Position numbers and translations under genes: made by a program
Notes under the pieces: generated by a model
What the model saw: the letters and a program-made list of their open reading frames with translations, nothing else
Database searches by the model: none
What the model was told of the DNA's origin: nothing
In this document: positions 26,282 through 35,031 of the stretch, piece by piece
How the letters are laid out: each line of letters opens with the position of its first letter
Position numbering within the stretch: position 1 is the stretch's first letter
NCBI RefSeq assembly: GCF_900177485.1
Contig: NZ_LT840186.1
Coordinates: 806,001 to 870,000 of the forward strand
DNA from: Candidatus Pelagibacter sp. HIMB1321
GTDB lineage: Bacteria; Pseudomonadota; Alphaproteobacteria; Pelagibacterales; Pelagibacteraceae
DNA length: 64,000 nucleotides
Reading direction: 5' to 3'

Positions 26282-28496
26282 CCAAAGGCTTACCAGTAGT
26301 TAAAGTATGTTTAATTCTATCTTGTGTTTTTTTAGTTTCAATTAATTTCATAAAAGCATCTAATTCTAATTTAAAAAAGGCATCTTCAGATATTTCCTTA
26401 TCAATTGTCGTATCTCCTCCACTTAATACAAACGCAAGTTCTTTAGCAACTTCCATTCCATGATCTAAAATAATTTTATCATTATAAAGTTTATCTAAAA
26501 TTTTATACATTTTTCCCCTCACACTCTCTCCAGGAAGTTTAAAAACAAGTTCACTTGGTGCTTTAAAGTCTTTATTGTTGTTTAAAATTTCTTTTGAAAC
26601 TTCTAATAAACTATTTCTATTCATTATTTGTTTATCATCTGGCATCAAATATTTCATAGGTACAGCTTCAACTGGTGATGTTGCAGTTTTTCCATATCCA
26701 ATGATGTCAAAAACTTTTAGTGGAGCAAAATTTGGATCTTTTTGAGCATCCTCTGTATTCATCCATCTAGCTAACATTTCTTTACATCCGCCACCTGCAG
26801 GAATTAAACCAACAATTGTTTCGACAAGCCCAATAACAATATTTGTATGTGAGGCAACAAAATTACTTTGAACTAAAACTTCAAAACCTCCCCCTAAAGT
26901 CAATCCTGATGGGGCAGATACTACTGGATATTTTGAATACTTTAACGTTTTGCAGGTTTCTTGAAAATATTTAATAAATTTTTCTATAGATTTAAAATCA
27001 CCTTTGTCAGCAAAATCCATTGTGTAAGTTAAATTAACACCAGCAGAAAATTGCATACTTTCGTTAATTATAATTAATGGTTTATCGGTTGCTTTCTTTA
27101 ATGCATCCATTGAATCGTAATCAAGTGCATTAGCTTTGGTGGTGAACTCAACAATATTATAATCTTTGAATCTATAAATCTGCGCTGAACTATTACCATC
27201 AAGGCTAATAGCTTTTCTTTTTACTTTTCCTAAAGTTTCAATTTCGGTATACTTTTGACGCTCACCATAGAAATCTTCATTCTTTGTTTTAGATAAGTTT
27301 TCTAAAAATTCATTTCCTTGATATTCATCAATTTTATCAAAAAAGTTTTTCACTCCTATCTCTTCCAGCATTTCAAATGGACCTTTTGCCCAGTTAAAAC
27401 CTAATCTCATTGCCTCATCAATATCATTAAATTTTTTTGTAATTTCTGGAACTAAAGATGAAGCGTACTTAATAATTTTTGAAATTACTGACCAAGCATA
27501 TTCACCGTATTTATCATCTCTTGAAATCAAGTTTTTAAGATCAACTTTGTCTGATTTAATATCTATTTTCTTACTTGGTGAATATTCACCTGTTTCAAGA
27601 TTAAGTGCTTCTAATACTTTGCTACCTTCAGATTTATTTATTCTATAAAATCCTCCCTTGCCTTTTCTGCCAGTATAGCCAGTATCAATTAATTTTTTTA
27701 CTAATGGAATTTCTTTGGCAACTATTTGAAATTTATCCTCTTTAGGAAGTTCTTTAATAAAACTTTTTAAAACATCAGCCATTAAATCTATTCCAATTAA
27801 ATCATAAAGGCCAAAAACACCCGTTTTTGGTATGCCCATTGGTCTTCCAAAAATAGCATCCGCTTCTTCAACAGATAGTTTCATTTTAAATGCTTCTGTC
27901 ATTGCAATTTGCATTGCATAAACACCTACACGATTGCCTAAAAAACCAGGTGTATCATTACAAACAATTGCACCTTTACCAAGTTCTACTTCACAAAATT
28001 TTTTAAGATCATTAATTTTATTTAGATCATTGTTTTCGTTTTTAACAATTTCTAACAAACCCATGTATCGAACAGGATTAAAAAAATGTGTTATACAAAA
28101 GTCTTTTTTTTCATTCTCAGATAAATGTTCTGATAATACTTTAATTGGAATTGAAGATGTATTTGAAGAAACAATCGCTCCATCTTTTCTACTTTTAAAA
28201 ATTTTTTCATAAATTTGATGTTTGATATCTATTCTTTCTACAACGGCTTCTACAATCCAATCTGCTTGTTTAACAACATCAAAATCATCTGAGATATTTC
28301 CTACTTTGATATTATTAATTCTAGTTTTATCTATAAGTAATGGCGGTCTTGATTTAAAAATTCTATCTCTTGCATTAGTTGAAATTTCTGTTGTTAAATC
28401 TAAAAGTGTAACTGGAATATTTGCGTTACATAAGTGTGCAGCAATTCCACTTCCCATTGTACCTGAACCAATGACAACGACTTTCTTAATTTCCAT
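26274..28496 (-). CDS. fused 3-hydroxyacyl-CoA dehydrogenase / enoyl-CoA hydratase
   Basis: 740 residues. The order is inverted relative to FadB/FadJ: an N-terminal NAD-binding dehydrogenase (VVVIGSGTMGSGIAAHL; FFNPVRYMGLLEIV; NDTPGFLGNRVG), its C-terminal helical domain, then an enoyl-CoA hydratase/crotonase domain from about residue 450 with the oxyanion and catalytic segments GLTLGGGFEVLVQS and GLVETIVGLIPAGGG. It would carry out two consecutive beta-oxidation steps. It lies 17 bp downstream of potC on the same strand, so it may be read with the Pot operon. The chain length handled is unknown. Confidence 0.88.
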   Translation of the reverse strand: MEIKKVVVIGSGTMGSGIAAHLCNANIPVTLLDLTTEISTNARDRIFKSRPPLLIDKTRINNIKVGNISDDFDVVKQADWIVEAVVERIDIKHQIYEKIFKSRKDGAIVSSNTSSIPIKVLSEHLSENEKKDFCITHFFNPVRYMGLLEIVKNENNDLNKINDLKKFCEVELGKGAIVCNDTPGFLGNRVGVYAMQIAMTEAFKMKLSVEEADAIFGRPMGIPKTGVFGLYDLIGIDLMADVLKSFIKELPKEDKFQIVAKEIPLVKKLIDTGYTGRKGKGGFYRINKSEGSKVLEALNLETGEYSPSKKIDIKSDKVDLKNLISRDDKYGEYAWSVISKIIKYASSLVPEITKKFNDIDEAMRLGFNWAKGPFEMLEEIGVKNFFDKIDEYQGNEFLENLSKTKNEDFYGERQKYTEIETLGKVKRKAISLDGNSSAQIYRFKDYNIVEFTTKANALDYDSMDALKKATDKPLIIINESMQFSAGVNLTYTMDFADKGDFKSIEKFIKYFQETCKTLKYSKYPVVSAPSGLTLGGGFEVLVQSNFVASHTNIVIGLVETIVGLIPAGGGCKEMLARWMNTEDAQKDPNFAPLKVFDIIGYGKTATSPVEAVPMKYLMPDDKQIMNRNSLLEVSKEILNNNKDFKAPSELVFKLPGESVRGKMYKILDKLYNDKIILDHGMEVAKELAFVLSGGDTTIDKEISEDAFFKLELDAFMKLIETKKTQDRIKHTLTTGKPLVN

Positions 28497-28512
28497 TAAT
28501 TTTTTTGATCAA

Positions 28513-29367
28513 TTATCGGTTAATTCCTCTAAGTCTTTCAGATCTTCTTCTTAAAAGCTCAGCTGTAACTAAAATTAATGTTGAAAGAATAATCAAACAG
28601 GTAGCAACAGCTAAAATTGTTGGACTTAACTGTTCTCTTAAACCTGTCCACATTTGAATTGGTATTGTAGTATTTTCTAAGCCTGCCAAAAATAAAACAA
28701 CCACAACTTCATCAAATGATGTAACGAATGCAAATAATCCCCCAGAAATTACTCCTGGTAAAATTAAAGGCAATGTAATTTTCATAAATGTATTTACTGG
28801 ATTACTGCCAAGACTAGCAGCTGCTCGTGTAACACTATGATCGAAACCAGATAATGTTGCAGTAACTGTAATTACCACAAATGGCGTTCCTAAAATCATA
28901 TGTGCTAGAACAATCCCAGCATGAGTTGCAGCTAAACCAGCTTTTGCCATAAAGAAAAATATTGCAACTCCAGAAATAATTAATGGAACAATCATTGGAG
29001 AAATTAAAACTGCCATGATCAATCCTTTGTAAGGCATATGTCTACTGCTTAAACCTAGAGCAGCAACTGTTCCTAGTATTACTGATCCAATAGTTGCAAA
29101 TATTGCAATTATAAAACTATTTTTAGCAGCTAAACCCCATGGATTCTTTGTTCCATAGATCATATCTTTATACCATCTAAGTGAAAAAGCATCTGGGTCT
29201 AAACTTTTCATTCCATCAGAAAAACTTAAAAATTCTTCTGCATTAAAAGATAATGGAAAAATTACAAACAGTGGTGCAATTAAAAAGAAAAATACTGATG
29301 CACAGATTGTCAAATATACATAGTGCCAAATTCTATAATGAGGTTCTGTATATTTTGGTAATGCCAT
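28513..29367 (-). CDS. potC: PotC-type ABC permease
   Basis: 284 residues, six membrane segments, binding-protein-dependent permease of the polyamine/opine class. The EAA loop reads TRAAASLGSNPVNTFMKITLP, the usual PotC form. It is 3 bp downstream of potB and forms the second half of the channel. Basic C-terminus RRRSERLRG. Substrate is inferred from PotD-like binding protein and from agmatinase and aldehyde dehydrogenase genes nearby; other cationic or cyclic amine solutes remain possible. Confidence 0.85.
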   Translation of the reverse strand: MALPKYTEPHYRIWHYVYLTICASVFFFLIAPLFVIFPLSFNAEEFLSFSDGMKSLDPDAFSLRWYKDMIYGTKNPWGLAAKNSFIIAIFATIGSVILGTVAALGLSSRHMPYKGLIMAVLISPMIVPLIISGVAIFFFMAKAGLAATHAGIVLAHMILGTPFVVITVTATLSGFDHSVTRAAASLGSNPVNTFMKITLPLILPGVISGGLFAFVTSFDEVVVVLFLAGLENTTIPIQMWTGLREQLSPTILAVATCLIILSTLILVTAELLRRRSERLRGINR

Positions 29368-29369
29368 AA

Positions 29370-30623
29370 TTATCCTAATTTAATATTATCTATTCCAACT
29401 AATTTGTTATAGAGCCAATAAATTGCTAATACACCTGCAAGTAACATTAATCCCATTGCAGATGCAAAACTCCAATCAAGTGTGCTTTTCATATGAAACG
29501 CGATTTGGTTACTAATCAATGTTCCAGAAGCTCCACCAACTAAGGCTGGAGTGATGTAATATCCAATTGCTAAAATAAAAACTAATAAACTTCCAGCACC
29601 TATACCTGGAATTGTTAATGGAAAATAAACTTTCCAGAAGGCAACAAAAGGTGTTCCACCCAATGATTTTCCCGCTCTCATTAATGAAGGTGATATTGTT
29701 TTCATCACACTGTAAAGCGGAAGGACCATGAAAGGTAATAAAATTTGTGTCATCGCAACATAAGTTCCAATCTTATTGTACATCATCTCAGGTCTGTTAT
29801 CGTCAGTTACAAGTCCAATCCATACAAAGAAATCATTAACTACACCTTGTTGCTGAAGTAATATCATCCAGCTAGCGGTCCTGACTAATAGAGATGTCCA
29901 AAATGGAAGTAAAACACAGATCATTAGCAAATTACTATATTTCATTGGTAATGTTGCTAGTAAATGAGCAATTGGATAAGCCATTAAAAAACAAAATATT
30001 GTAACAAAAAAAGCTACCTCTAAAGTTCTAAGCCAAAGCACTCTGTGAACTCTCCTATCTTCTGAAACGCTAACAATATCTCCATTCTCATTTGTATACA
30101 TATCCATACCTTTTAGATATTTTTGACCAGTATAGGCATTAGATCTTGCTTTAATTGCTCTCCAGTATTCAACATCAGCCCACCGTTTATGAACAGACAT
30201 GATTTGCTCTTTATAATTTCCTTCTTCAAATTTTCTCATTGATCGACGAAGCTTTTTAATAATACTTTTAAATCCGTTCTTTGTATAATTAAGCTGTGTA
30301 GAAAGTTTACCCTCACGTTTTTCTTTAATTAACAACTCCATATCAAAGTAAAATGCTTCAAAAACTTCTTCAGAAGGTAGATCTTGACCGTCCCAATTTT
30401 CCATAGCTTTAAATGTTTTTGGGAGCATATTTGTTACTTCTCTATCATCAACACTTCTGACAAGCATGTCTCCGATAGGAAATACGTAAGTGATTATTAA
30501 AAATAAAAGTAATGGTGCAACTAATAAAAAAGCTTTTAACTTATTTTTCCTTTCAGATTTTTTTAAGCTTACCTCTAAAGGTATTCCATCAGTCGTAAGA
30601 ATTTGTTGTGTTTCAGAGCTCAT
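29370..30623 (-). CDS. potB: PotB-type ABC permease with long periplasmic insertion
   Basis: 417 residues, about 120-130 longer than E. coli PotB. A first membrane segment (about residues 29-50) is followed by a roughly 145-residue hydrophilic, probably periplasmic region rich in charged helices (about 52-197), then the five remaining membrane segments and the EAA loop MRAGKSLGGTPFVAFWKVYFP. The start codon lies only 7 nt after the arm of a 10-bp hairpin that follows potD and no Shine-Dalgarno is visible, so expression should be lower than that of potD. Insertions of this kind occur in some alphaproteobacterial Pot homologues. Confidence 0.85.
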   Translation of the reverse strand: MSSETQQILTTDGIPLEVSLKKSERKNKLKAFLLVAPLLLFLIITYVFPIGDMLVRSVDDREVTNMLPKTFKAMENWDGQDLPSEEVFEAFYFDMELLIKEKREGKLSTQLNYTKNGFKSIIKKLRRSMRKFEEGNYKEQIMSVHKRWADVEYWRAIKARSNAYTGQKYLKGMDMYTNENGDIVSVSEDRRVHRVLWLRTLEVAFFVTIFCFLMAYPIAHLLATLPMKYSNLLMICVLLPFWTSLLVRTASWMILLQQQGVVNDFFVWIGLVTDDNRPEMMYNKIGTYVAMTQILLPFMVLPLYSVMKTISPSLMRAGKSLGGTPFVAFWKVYFPLTIPGIGAGSLLVFILAIGYYITPALVGGASGTLISNQIAFHMKSTLDWSFASAMGLMLLAGVLAIYWLYNKLVGIDNIKLG

Positions 30624-30654
30624 AAATAAAAAGGGCGGTTAAGTAACCGCCCTT
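30624..30654 (-). terminator. intrinsic terminator / attenuator between potD and potB
   Basis: Perfect 10-bp stem AAGGGCGGTT (30631-30640) with AACCGCCCTT (30645-30654) and a 4-nt loop, followed on the minus strand by a T-rich stretch that runs straight into the potB ATG. It sits just after potD in the same operon and probably sets a high binding-protein to permease ratio. Confidence 0.8.
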
Positions 30655-30692
30655 AAATTATAATATATAAAATAAGTTAATCAAAACTTAAA

Positions 30693-31814
30693 TTATAAAC
30701 CTGCTTTCATAGCTTCCCATTTTTCACCAAGCTCCGTTCCATTGTCGGCCCAGTAAAGAGGGTCTACTAAAAAGTAGTTTTTAGTGTTTTGTGGCGCTGT
30801 TGGCATTTGTGGTACCATGTTAGTCTTACCATCTTTATACCAAGGCTCTCCTTTTTCCATCACCGCAATTGATGATTTTCTCCAAGGAGCGTATGCAATG
30901 TATTTAGCAGATCCAGCTAACATTTCAGTGTTAGTCATCATCGCTAAAGCTTTTTTAGCATTTCCATTTGCATCGTTTGGTCCACCTTTAACTTGTACGA
31001 AATACTCGTAGTCAAGACCTTGAGCATCCCAAACTTGTTTAATAGGAGCACCTTCGCCTACTTCTGCATTAAAGAATCTACCGTTCCAACCAGTTGCCAT
31101 TACAACTTCACCTGAAACAAGTAATTCTGGTGGTTGAGCACCTGCTGACCAAAATACACATCCGCCTTTTGGATCTGTACATAATTCTTTGATCTTGTTC
31201 ATCGCTCTTTCAACACCTTTTTCTGTTTCTAACAATTCGTAGATGTTAGCTCCACCTTTTCCAGGTTTTACACCATCAGCAGCTAAAGCAATCTCTAAGT
31301 TTGTTAGAGCGCTTTTGTAGATAGCTCTTTTTCCTGGGAACTTTTTAGTGTTAAAGAAATCTTTGATAGTTTTTGGAGTGCCTTTAACGTTGTTCACGTT
31401 GTAAGCATAGTTCCAAGAATATAAAATATTTCCTACAGCACATTTACTTGGCATAGAAGTAAAGAAATCTTCTGATGCTGGAGTTCCATCTGGTGCAGGT
31501 GGGAAGTCTTTGTCAAAATCAAATTCTACAAATAATCCTTCATCACATCCGTTGATAGTATCCATAGCAAATACGTCAATGATATCCCACGTAATTTTGC
31601 CAGCTTCTTTTTGTGCTTTAATTTCAGATAATCCACCTGAGTAGTCTACCCAGTTGATATCAATTCCAAGTGCTTTCGCAGTTGGGTCACCATAACCTAA
31701 CTTTTGAGACTCAGTGTACGCACCACCCCAAGACACTACAGTAACTGCAAATGCCGAAGTAGCCATAGAGACAGCAAAAGAAATAGCTAGTAACAATTTA
31801 CTTAGTTTTTTCAT
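30693..31814 (-). CDS. potD: PotD-type periplasmic solute-binding protein
   Basis: 373 residues with a clear signal peptide (MKKLSKLLLAISFAV..., cleavage near SAFA at about residue 23). The mature start TVVSWGGAYTESQ is the PotD/PotF and opine-binding class pattern. An unusually strong Shine-Dalgarno (GGAGG) lies just upstream, with its own candidate promoter between potA and potD and a terminator directly downstream. The family binds polyamines and some related cations; SAR11-type PotABCD is known to handle several polyamines, but the ligand of this copy is not proven. Confidence 0.85.
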   Translation of the reverse strand: MKKLSKLLLAISFAVSMATSAFAVTVVSWGGAYTESQKLGYGDPTAKALGIDINWVDYSGGLSEIKAQKEAGKITWDIIDVFAMDTINGCDEGLFVEFDFDKDFPPAPDGTPASEDFFTSMPSKCAVGNILYSWNYAYNVNNVKGTPKTIKDFFNTKKFPGKRAIYKSALTNLEIALAADGVKPGKGGANIYELLETEKGVERAMNKIKELCTDPKGGCVFWSAGAQPPELLVSGEVVMATGWNGRFFNAEVGEGAPIKQVWDAQGLDYEYFVQVKGGPNDANGNAKKALAMMTNTEMLAGSAKYIAYAPWRKSSIAVMEKGEPWYKDGKTNMVPQMPTAPQNTKNYFLVDPLYWADNGTELGEKWEAMKAGL

Positions 31815-31844
31815 TTATCCTCCGTTTAAACGTTTTAAAAGTTA

Positions 31845-31873
31845 AGTAAAACAATTTACATGGTATGAGTCAA
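31845..31873 (-). promoter_or_regulatory. candidate potD promoter
   Basis: On the minus strand TTGACT (31868-31873), 17-bp spacer, TTTACT (31845-31850), about 30 bp before the potD start and its GGAGG. Identical -35, -10 and spacing occur upstream of glpV. A GC-rich GGCC-N5-GGCC inverted repeat at 31876-31888 lies just upstream and could be a regulator site; it has no U tract. Confidence 0.4.
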
Positions 31874-31916
31874 CAGGCCTTTTTGGCCAATGTTTATGGG
31901 GAATCCTATTAATTTT

Positions 31917-33002
31917 TTATTTTGGATCTAAAGCTCTAGCGTCTTCACTATTCCAACCAATTTTAATTTCTTTACCGAGTTTAATGTCTAAGTTGGATGA
32001 ACTATTTGGTACTTTTAAAATAAATTGATTATTTTGAAGTAGATTGATTCTTATTCTTGTGTGATCTCCATGATAAATAACTTCTTCTATTTTACCTGAA
32101 TGTATATTATCCATATCATTACTTGGATTTATTAATGCTCTTTCTGGTCTTAATGAAACAGTAGTTTTTTCACCCTTAGATTTAACAGTAATTGGATTAG
32201 CTAAAATTTCTGCATTTGCTAATTTAACTTTACATTTTTTTCCTGAAATTTCTGATACTTCACCTGCAAAAGTATTATTTTCTCCAATAAACTCTGCCAC
32301 AAATGAGTTAACTGGTTTTTCGTATAATTCGTCTGGACTTGAAAGTTGTTGTACTTTTCCATCATTAAAAACTGCAATCCTATTTGACATTGTTAAAGCT
32401 TCACTTTGATCGTGAGTAACATAGACAACTGTTACACCAATACTTTCATGAATATGTTTAATTTCATATTGCATGCTCTCTCTTAAATTTTTATCTAATG
32501 CACCTAATGGCTCATCCATTAAAACTAGTTGAGGATCAAATACTAAAGATCTTGCTACTGCCACCCTTTGTTGTTGACCTCCTGATAACTGACCCGGCAT
32601 TCTAGATGCAAATCCTTGAAGCGATACCATTGATAATGCTTTATCAATTTTTTTATCTGCTTCATCTTTTGGTATTTTTCTAACTCTTAATGGAAATGCT
32701 AAATTTTCATAAACTGTCATATGAGGGAATAAAGCATAGTTTTGGAATACCATTCCAATCCCTCTTTTGTGTGGAGGGATACTTGAAATCGCTTTTCCAT
32801 CTAAATAAATTTCACCATGGGTTGGGGTTTCAAATCCTGCCAACATCATCAAGCAAGTAGTCTTACCAGAACCAGATGGTCCTAACATTGTTACAAACTC
32901 ACCTTCTTCGATGTCTAACTGAAGATCTTTTACAACAAGTACTTTACCGTCGTAGCTTTTATCGACTTTATCGAATTTTACGAATTCAGGATTTTTTGCC
33001 AT
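31917..33002 (-). CDS. potA: PotA-type ABC ATPase
   Basis: 361 residues: ATPase domain plus C-terminal TOBE domain. All motifs are canonical: Walker A GPSGSGKTT, Q-loop VFQNYALFPHMTV, signature LSGGQQQRVAVARSL, Walker B LVLMDEPLGALD and switch His in YVTHDQSEAL. It energises import by the PotB/PotC channel, and a homodimer should have two working sites, in contrast to GlpS/GlpT. It is the first of the four pot genes and starts 54 bp after the DoeA-like gene. Confidence 0.9.
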   Translation of the reverse strand: MAKNPEFVKFDKVDKSYDGKVLVVKDLQLDIEEGEFVTMLGPSGSGKTTCLMMLAGFETPTHGEIYLDGKAISSIPPHKRGIGMVFQNYALFPHMTVYENLAFPLRVRKIPKDEADKKIDKALSMVSLQGFASRMPGQLSGGQQQRVAVARSLVFDPQLVLMDEPLGALDKNLRESMQYEIKHIHESIGVTVVYVTHDQSEALTMSNRIAVFNDGKVQQLSSPDELYEKPVNSFVAEFIGENNTFAGEVSEISGKKCKVKLANAEILANPITVKSKGEKTTVSLRPERALINPSNDMDNIHSGKIEEVIYHGDHTRIRINLLQNNQFILKVPNSSSNLDIKLGKEIKIGWNSEDARALDPK

Positions 33003-33055
33003 AAAGCATGTATGTTAAACATTTGTTAGATAAGAATTCAACATGTAAAATTGAT

Positions 33056-34222
33056 TTATTTTATAAATAAATCTTTTGAAAGATTACAAAACAATTCTGC
33101 ACCATTTTCAGTCACTCTAATAGATTCTGAGGCTTCAACACCCCAGTTACCAAACTGCATTACTGCAATCATATGGAATGTTACATTAGGCTTTAGCTCT
33201 GTCATATCCCCTTTAGAAATATTTAAAGTATGCTCACCCCAATCAGGTGGGTAGCCAATTCCTATTGAATAACCAGTTCTTGAGGTCTTCTCAATTCCAT
33301 ATTTGTCTAAAATTTTCCAAAAAGCTTGAGCAACATCATCAGCAGTATTTCCTGCTTTTACCGCATCAATACCCGATTGAAGCGCTTCATTGGTTTTTTT
33401 CATTGTATCAATTTTCAATTGATCTGATTTTCCAAGTAAAATTGTTCGAGCCATTGGGCAATGATATTTTTTATGTGAGCCTGAAATCTCAATAATGGTT
33501 GCTTCTCCTTCAACAAATTTGTCATCTGTCCATGTTAAATGAGATGCTGATGTACCTTTTCCAGTTGGTAGCATTGGAACTATAGATGCATAATCTCCTC
33601 CAAATTCAGGTGTTCCCTTAATTAATGAGGAATAAATTTCTGAAACAGCATCACACTGTCTTACGCCCGGACTAATAACCTCAAATGCTTTTTTCATTCC
33701 ATTTTGAACTATCTTAGAGGCAGCTTTCATCAAATCTATTTCAGTATCTGATTTAACAACTCTGACCCAATTTACTAATCGTTCACAATCTGAAATTTTT
33801 GCATTAGGCAATCCTGTTTTTATTTTCTCATAACAATAGGCAGTAAAATAATGACTATCCATTTCAAGACCTATTGAAAGTTTATCCCACTTTTTTTCTT
33901 TAATTAAATCAACTAATGCATCGTAAGGATGTAATGGCCAAGTATGAATATATTTTTCATCATACTTAATAATATTTTCATCTTTTAAATAAGTTTTAAT
34001 ATATGCACCACCTGCATCTTGATTTCTTACAAAACATAATGGCTCATCTGCATTTACATGTACAATTACACATTGAGCATAATAAAAAGACCAAGCATCA
34101 TAGCCTGTTAAATAATTCATGTTAGATGGATCTTGAGAAATTAATAATTCAATTCCTTTTTTCTGCATTGAGGCTTGAACTTTTTTTAGCCTATCTTGAT
34201 ATTCATTTTTTGAAAAAATCAT
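33056..34222 (-). CDS. doeA: M24-fold hydrolase of the ectoine hydrolase DoeA/EutD type
   Basis: 388 residues with the two-domain creatinase/aminopeptidase P layout. The five metal ligands of M24 peptidases are mostly replaced: the D-x-G motif reads EISG, the DxTR motif reads CPMART, and the metal His/Glu positions read GYSIG and TFHMI. A metal-free M24 hydrolase with a YPPDWGEHT segment fits ectoine hydrolase, which opens ectoine to N-acetyl-diaminobutyrate. The adjacent EutA-like gene supports this. Creatinase or another C-N hydrolase is the alternative. The downstream transporter is Pot-type rather than a known ectoine importer. Confidence 0.68.
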   Translation of the reverse strand: MIFSKNEYQDRLKKVQASMQKKGIELLISQDPSNMNYLTGYDAWSFYYAQCVIVHVNADEPLCFVRNQDAGGAYIKTYLKDENIIKYDEKYIHTWPLHPYDALVDLIKEKKWDKLSIGLEMDSHYFTAYCYEKIKTGLPNAKISDCERLVNWVRVVKSDTEIDLMKAASKIVQNGMKKAFEVISPGVRQCDAVSEIYSSLIKGTPEFGGDYASIVPMLPTGKGTSASHLTWTDDKFVEGEATIIEISGSHKKYHCPMARTILLGKSDQLKIDTMKKTNEALQSGIDAVKAGNTADDVAQAFWKILDKYGIEKTSRTGYSIGIGYPPDWGEHTLNISKGDMTELKPNVTFHMIAVMQFGNWGVEASESIRVTENGAELFCNLSKDLFIK

Positions 34223-34225
34223 AAA

Positions 34226-34969
34226 TTAATAATTAAATAATTTTCCATACCCTACAACATTAATATTAGAGTTAATTTGATTTAGACTATCCCAGATTAA
34301 AGCTTGATTACTTGATACAACGAATTTTCCAAGTTTATTTTCAAGGTCGTTTATTAAAGATAGCACAGGTAGAGCTGTACAAGAAACAAATAACGCATCA
34401 CTATCATTTAAGTTAATTCTACTTAACACATCAAATAGATATTTATCATCGACTTTTCCTATATCTAAATCAGAAGGTATATCAAAATAAGATAATTCAT
34501 TAATTTCAAAATTTTCATTTTTAAAATACTCAACAACAGAATTGTTAATTTCATTAGTGTATGGTGTGAAAATAGAAATTTTATTAATATTTAATTTTTT
34601 TAGAGCTTTGATGGCTGCTGTAATTGGAGTGGTTACTTTAGTATTTGGTTTTGCAGCATTTACTTTTTCAAATATTGAATTGTATCCTGCAGCAATAGTT
34701 CCAGATGTACAACCATAAGCAACACAATCTAATTTCTGATCTGGCAATATATCTTTAGTGACATTGGTAATATCATCTGCCATTTTTTTCAAAGTTTCAT
34801 TAGTTAATGGATTGTAGCAATGAATTCGATTGCAATATAAGTCTATATCTTTTCCATTAATCACATTATTAAAATCTTTTTCGATTCTAAAATCACTAGC
34901 AAGAGTGATTAATCCAATACGTGGGTTAGATTTAGCGATATATTTAGGATCTATTTTGGAAAGTTTCAT
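34226..34969 (-). CDS. eutA: EutA-like Asp/Glu racemase superfamily protein
   Basis: 247 residues with two pseudo-symmetric halves, each carrying a cysteine expected in the Asp/Glu racemase / maleate isomerase / arylmalonate decarboxylase fold: VAYGCTSGTIAAG in the first half and FVSCTALPVLSLI in the second. The start PRIGLITLASD and the NP-L-T segment recall EutA of ectoine utilisation clusters. It is 3 bp upstream of the DoeA-like gene. In known clusters EutA has been proposed to act on a hydroxyectoine intermediate. Name is by resemblance and context. Confidence 0.6.
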   Translation of the reverse strand: MKLSKIDPKYIAKSNPRIGLITLASDFRIEKDFNNVINGKDIDLYCNRIHCYNPLTNETLKKMADDITNVTKDILPDQKLDCVAYGCTSGTIAAGYNSIFEKVNAAKPNTKVTTPITAAIKALKKLNINKISIFTPYTNEINNSVVEYFKNENFEINELSYFDIPSDLDIGKVDDKYLFDVLSRINLNDSDALFVSCTALPVLSLINDLENKLGKFVVSSNQALIWDSLNQINSNINVVGYGKLFNY

Positions 34970-35031
34970 GATATTTATGAGGTAAATATATATTTACAAT
35001 TATGTCTAGTTAAATCTATTAACAATCAATT

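Noticed and set aside
31876-31888. GGCC-N5-GGCC inverted repeat as a potA terminator
   Set aside because: The stem is only 4 bp and no U tract follows on the minus strand; kept only as a possible regulator site near the potD promoter.
33056-34222. Annotation as a metal-dependent Xaa-Pro aminopeptidase
   Set aside because: Most of the M24 metal ligands are replaced, so a standard dinuclear metallopeptidase is unlikely.
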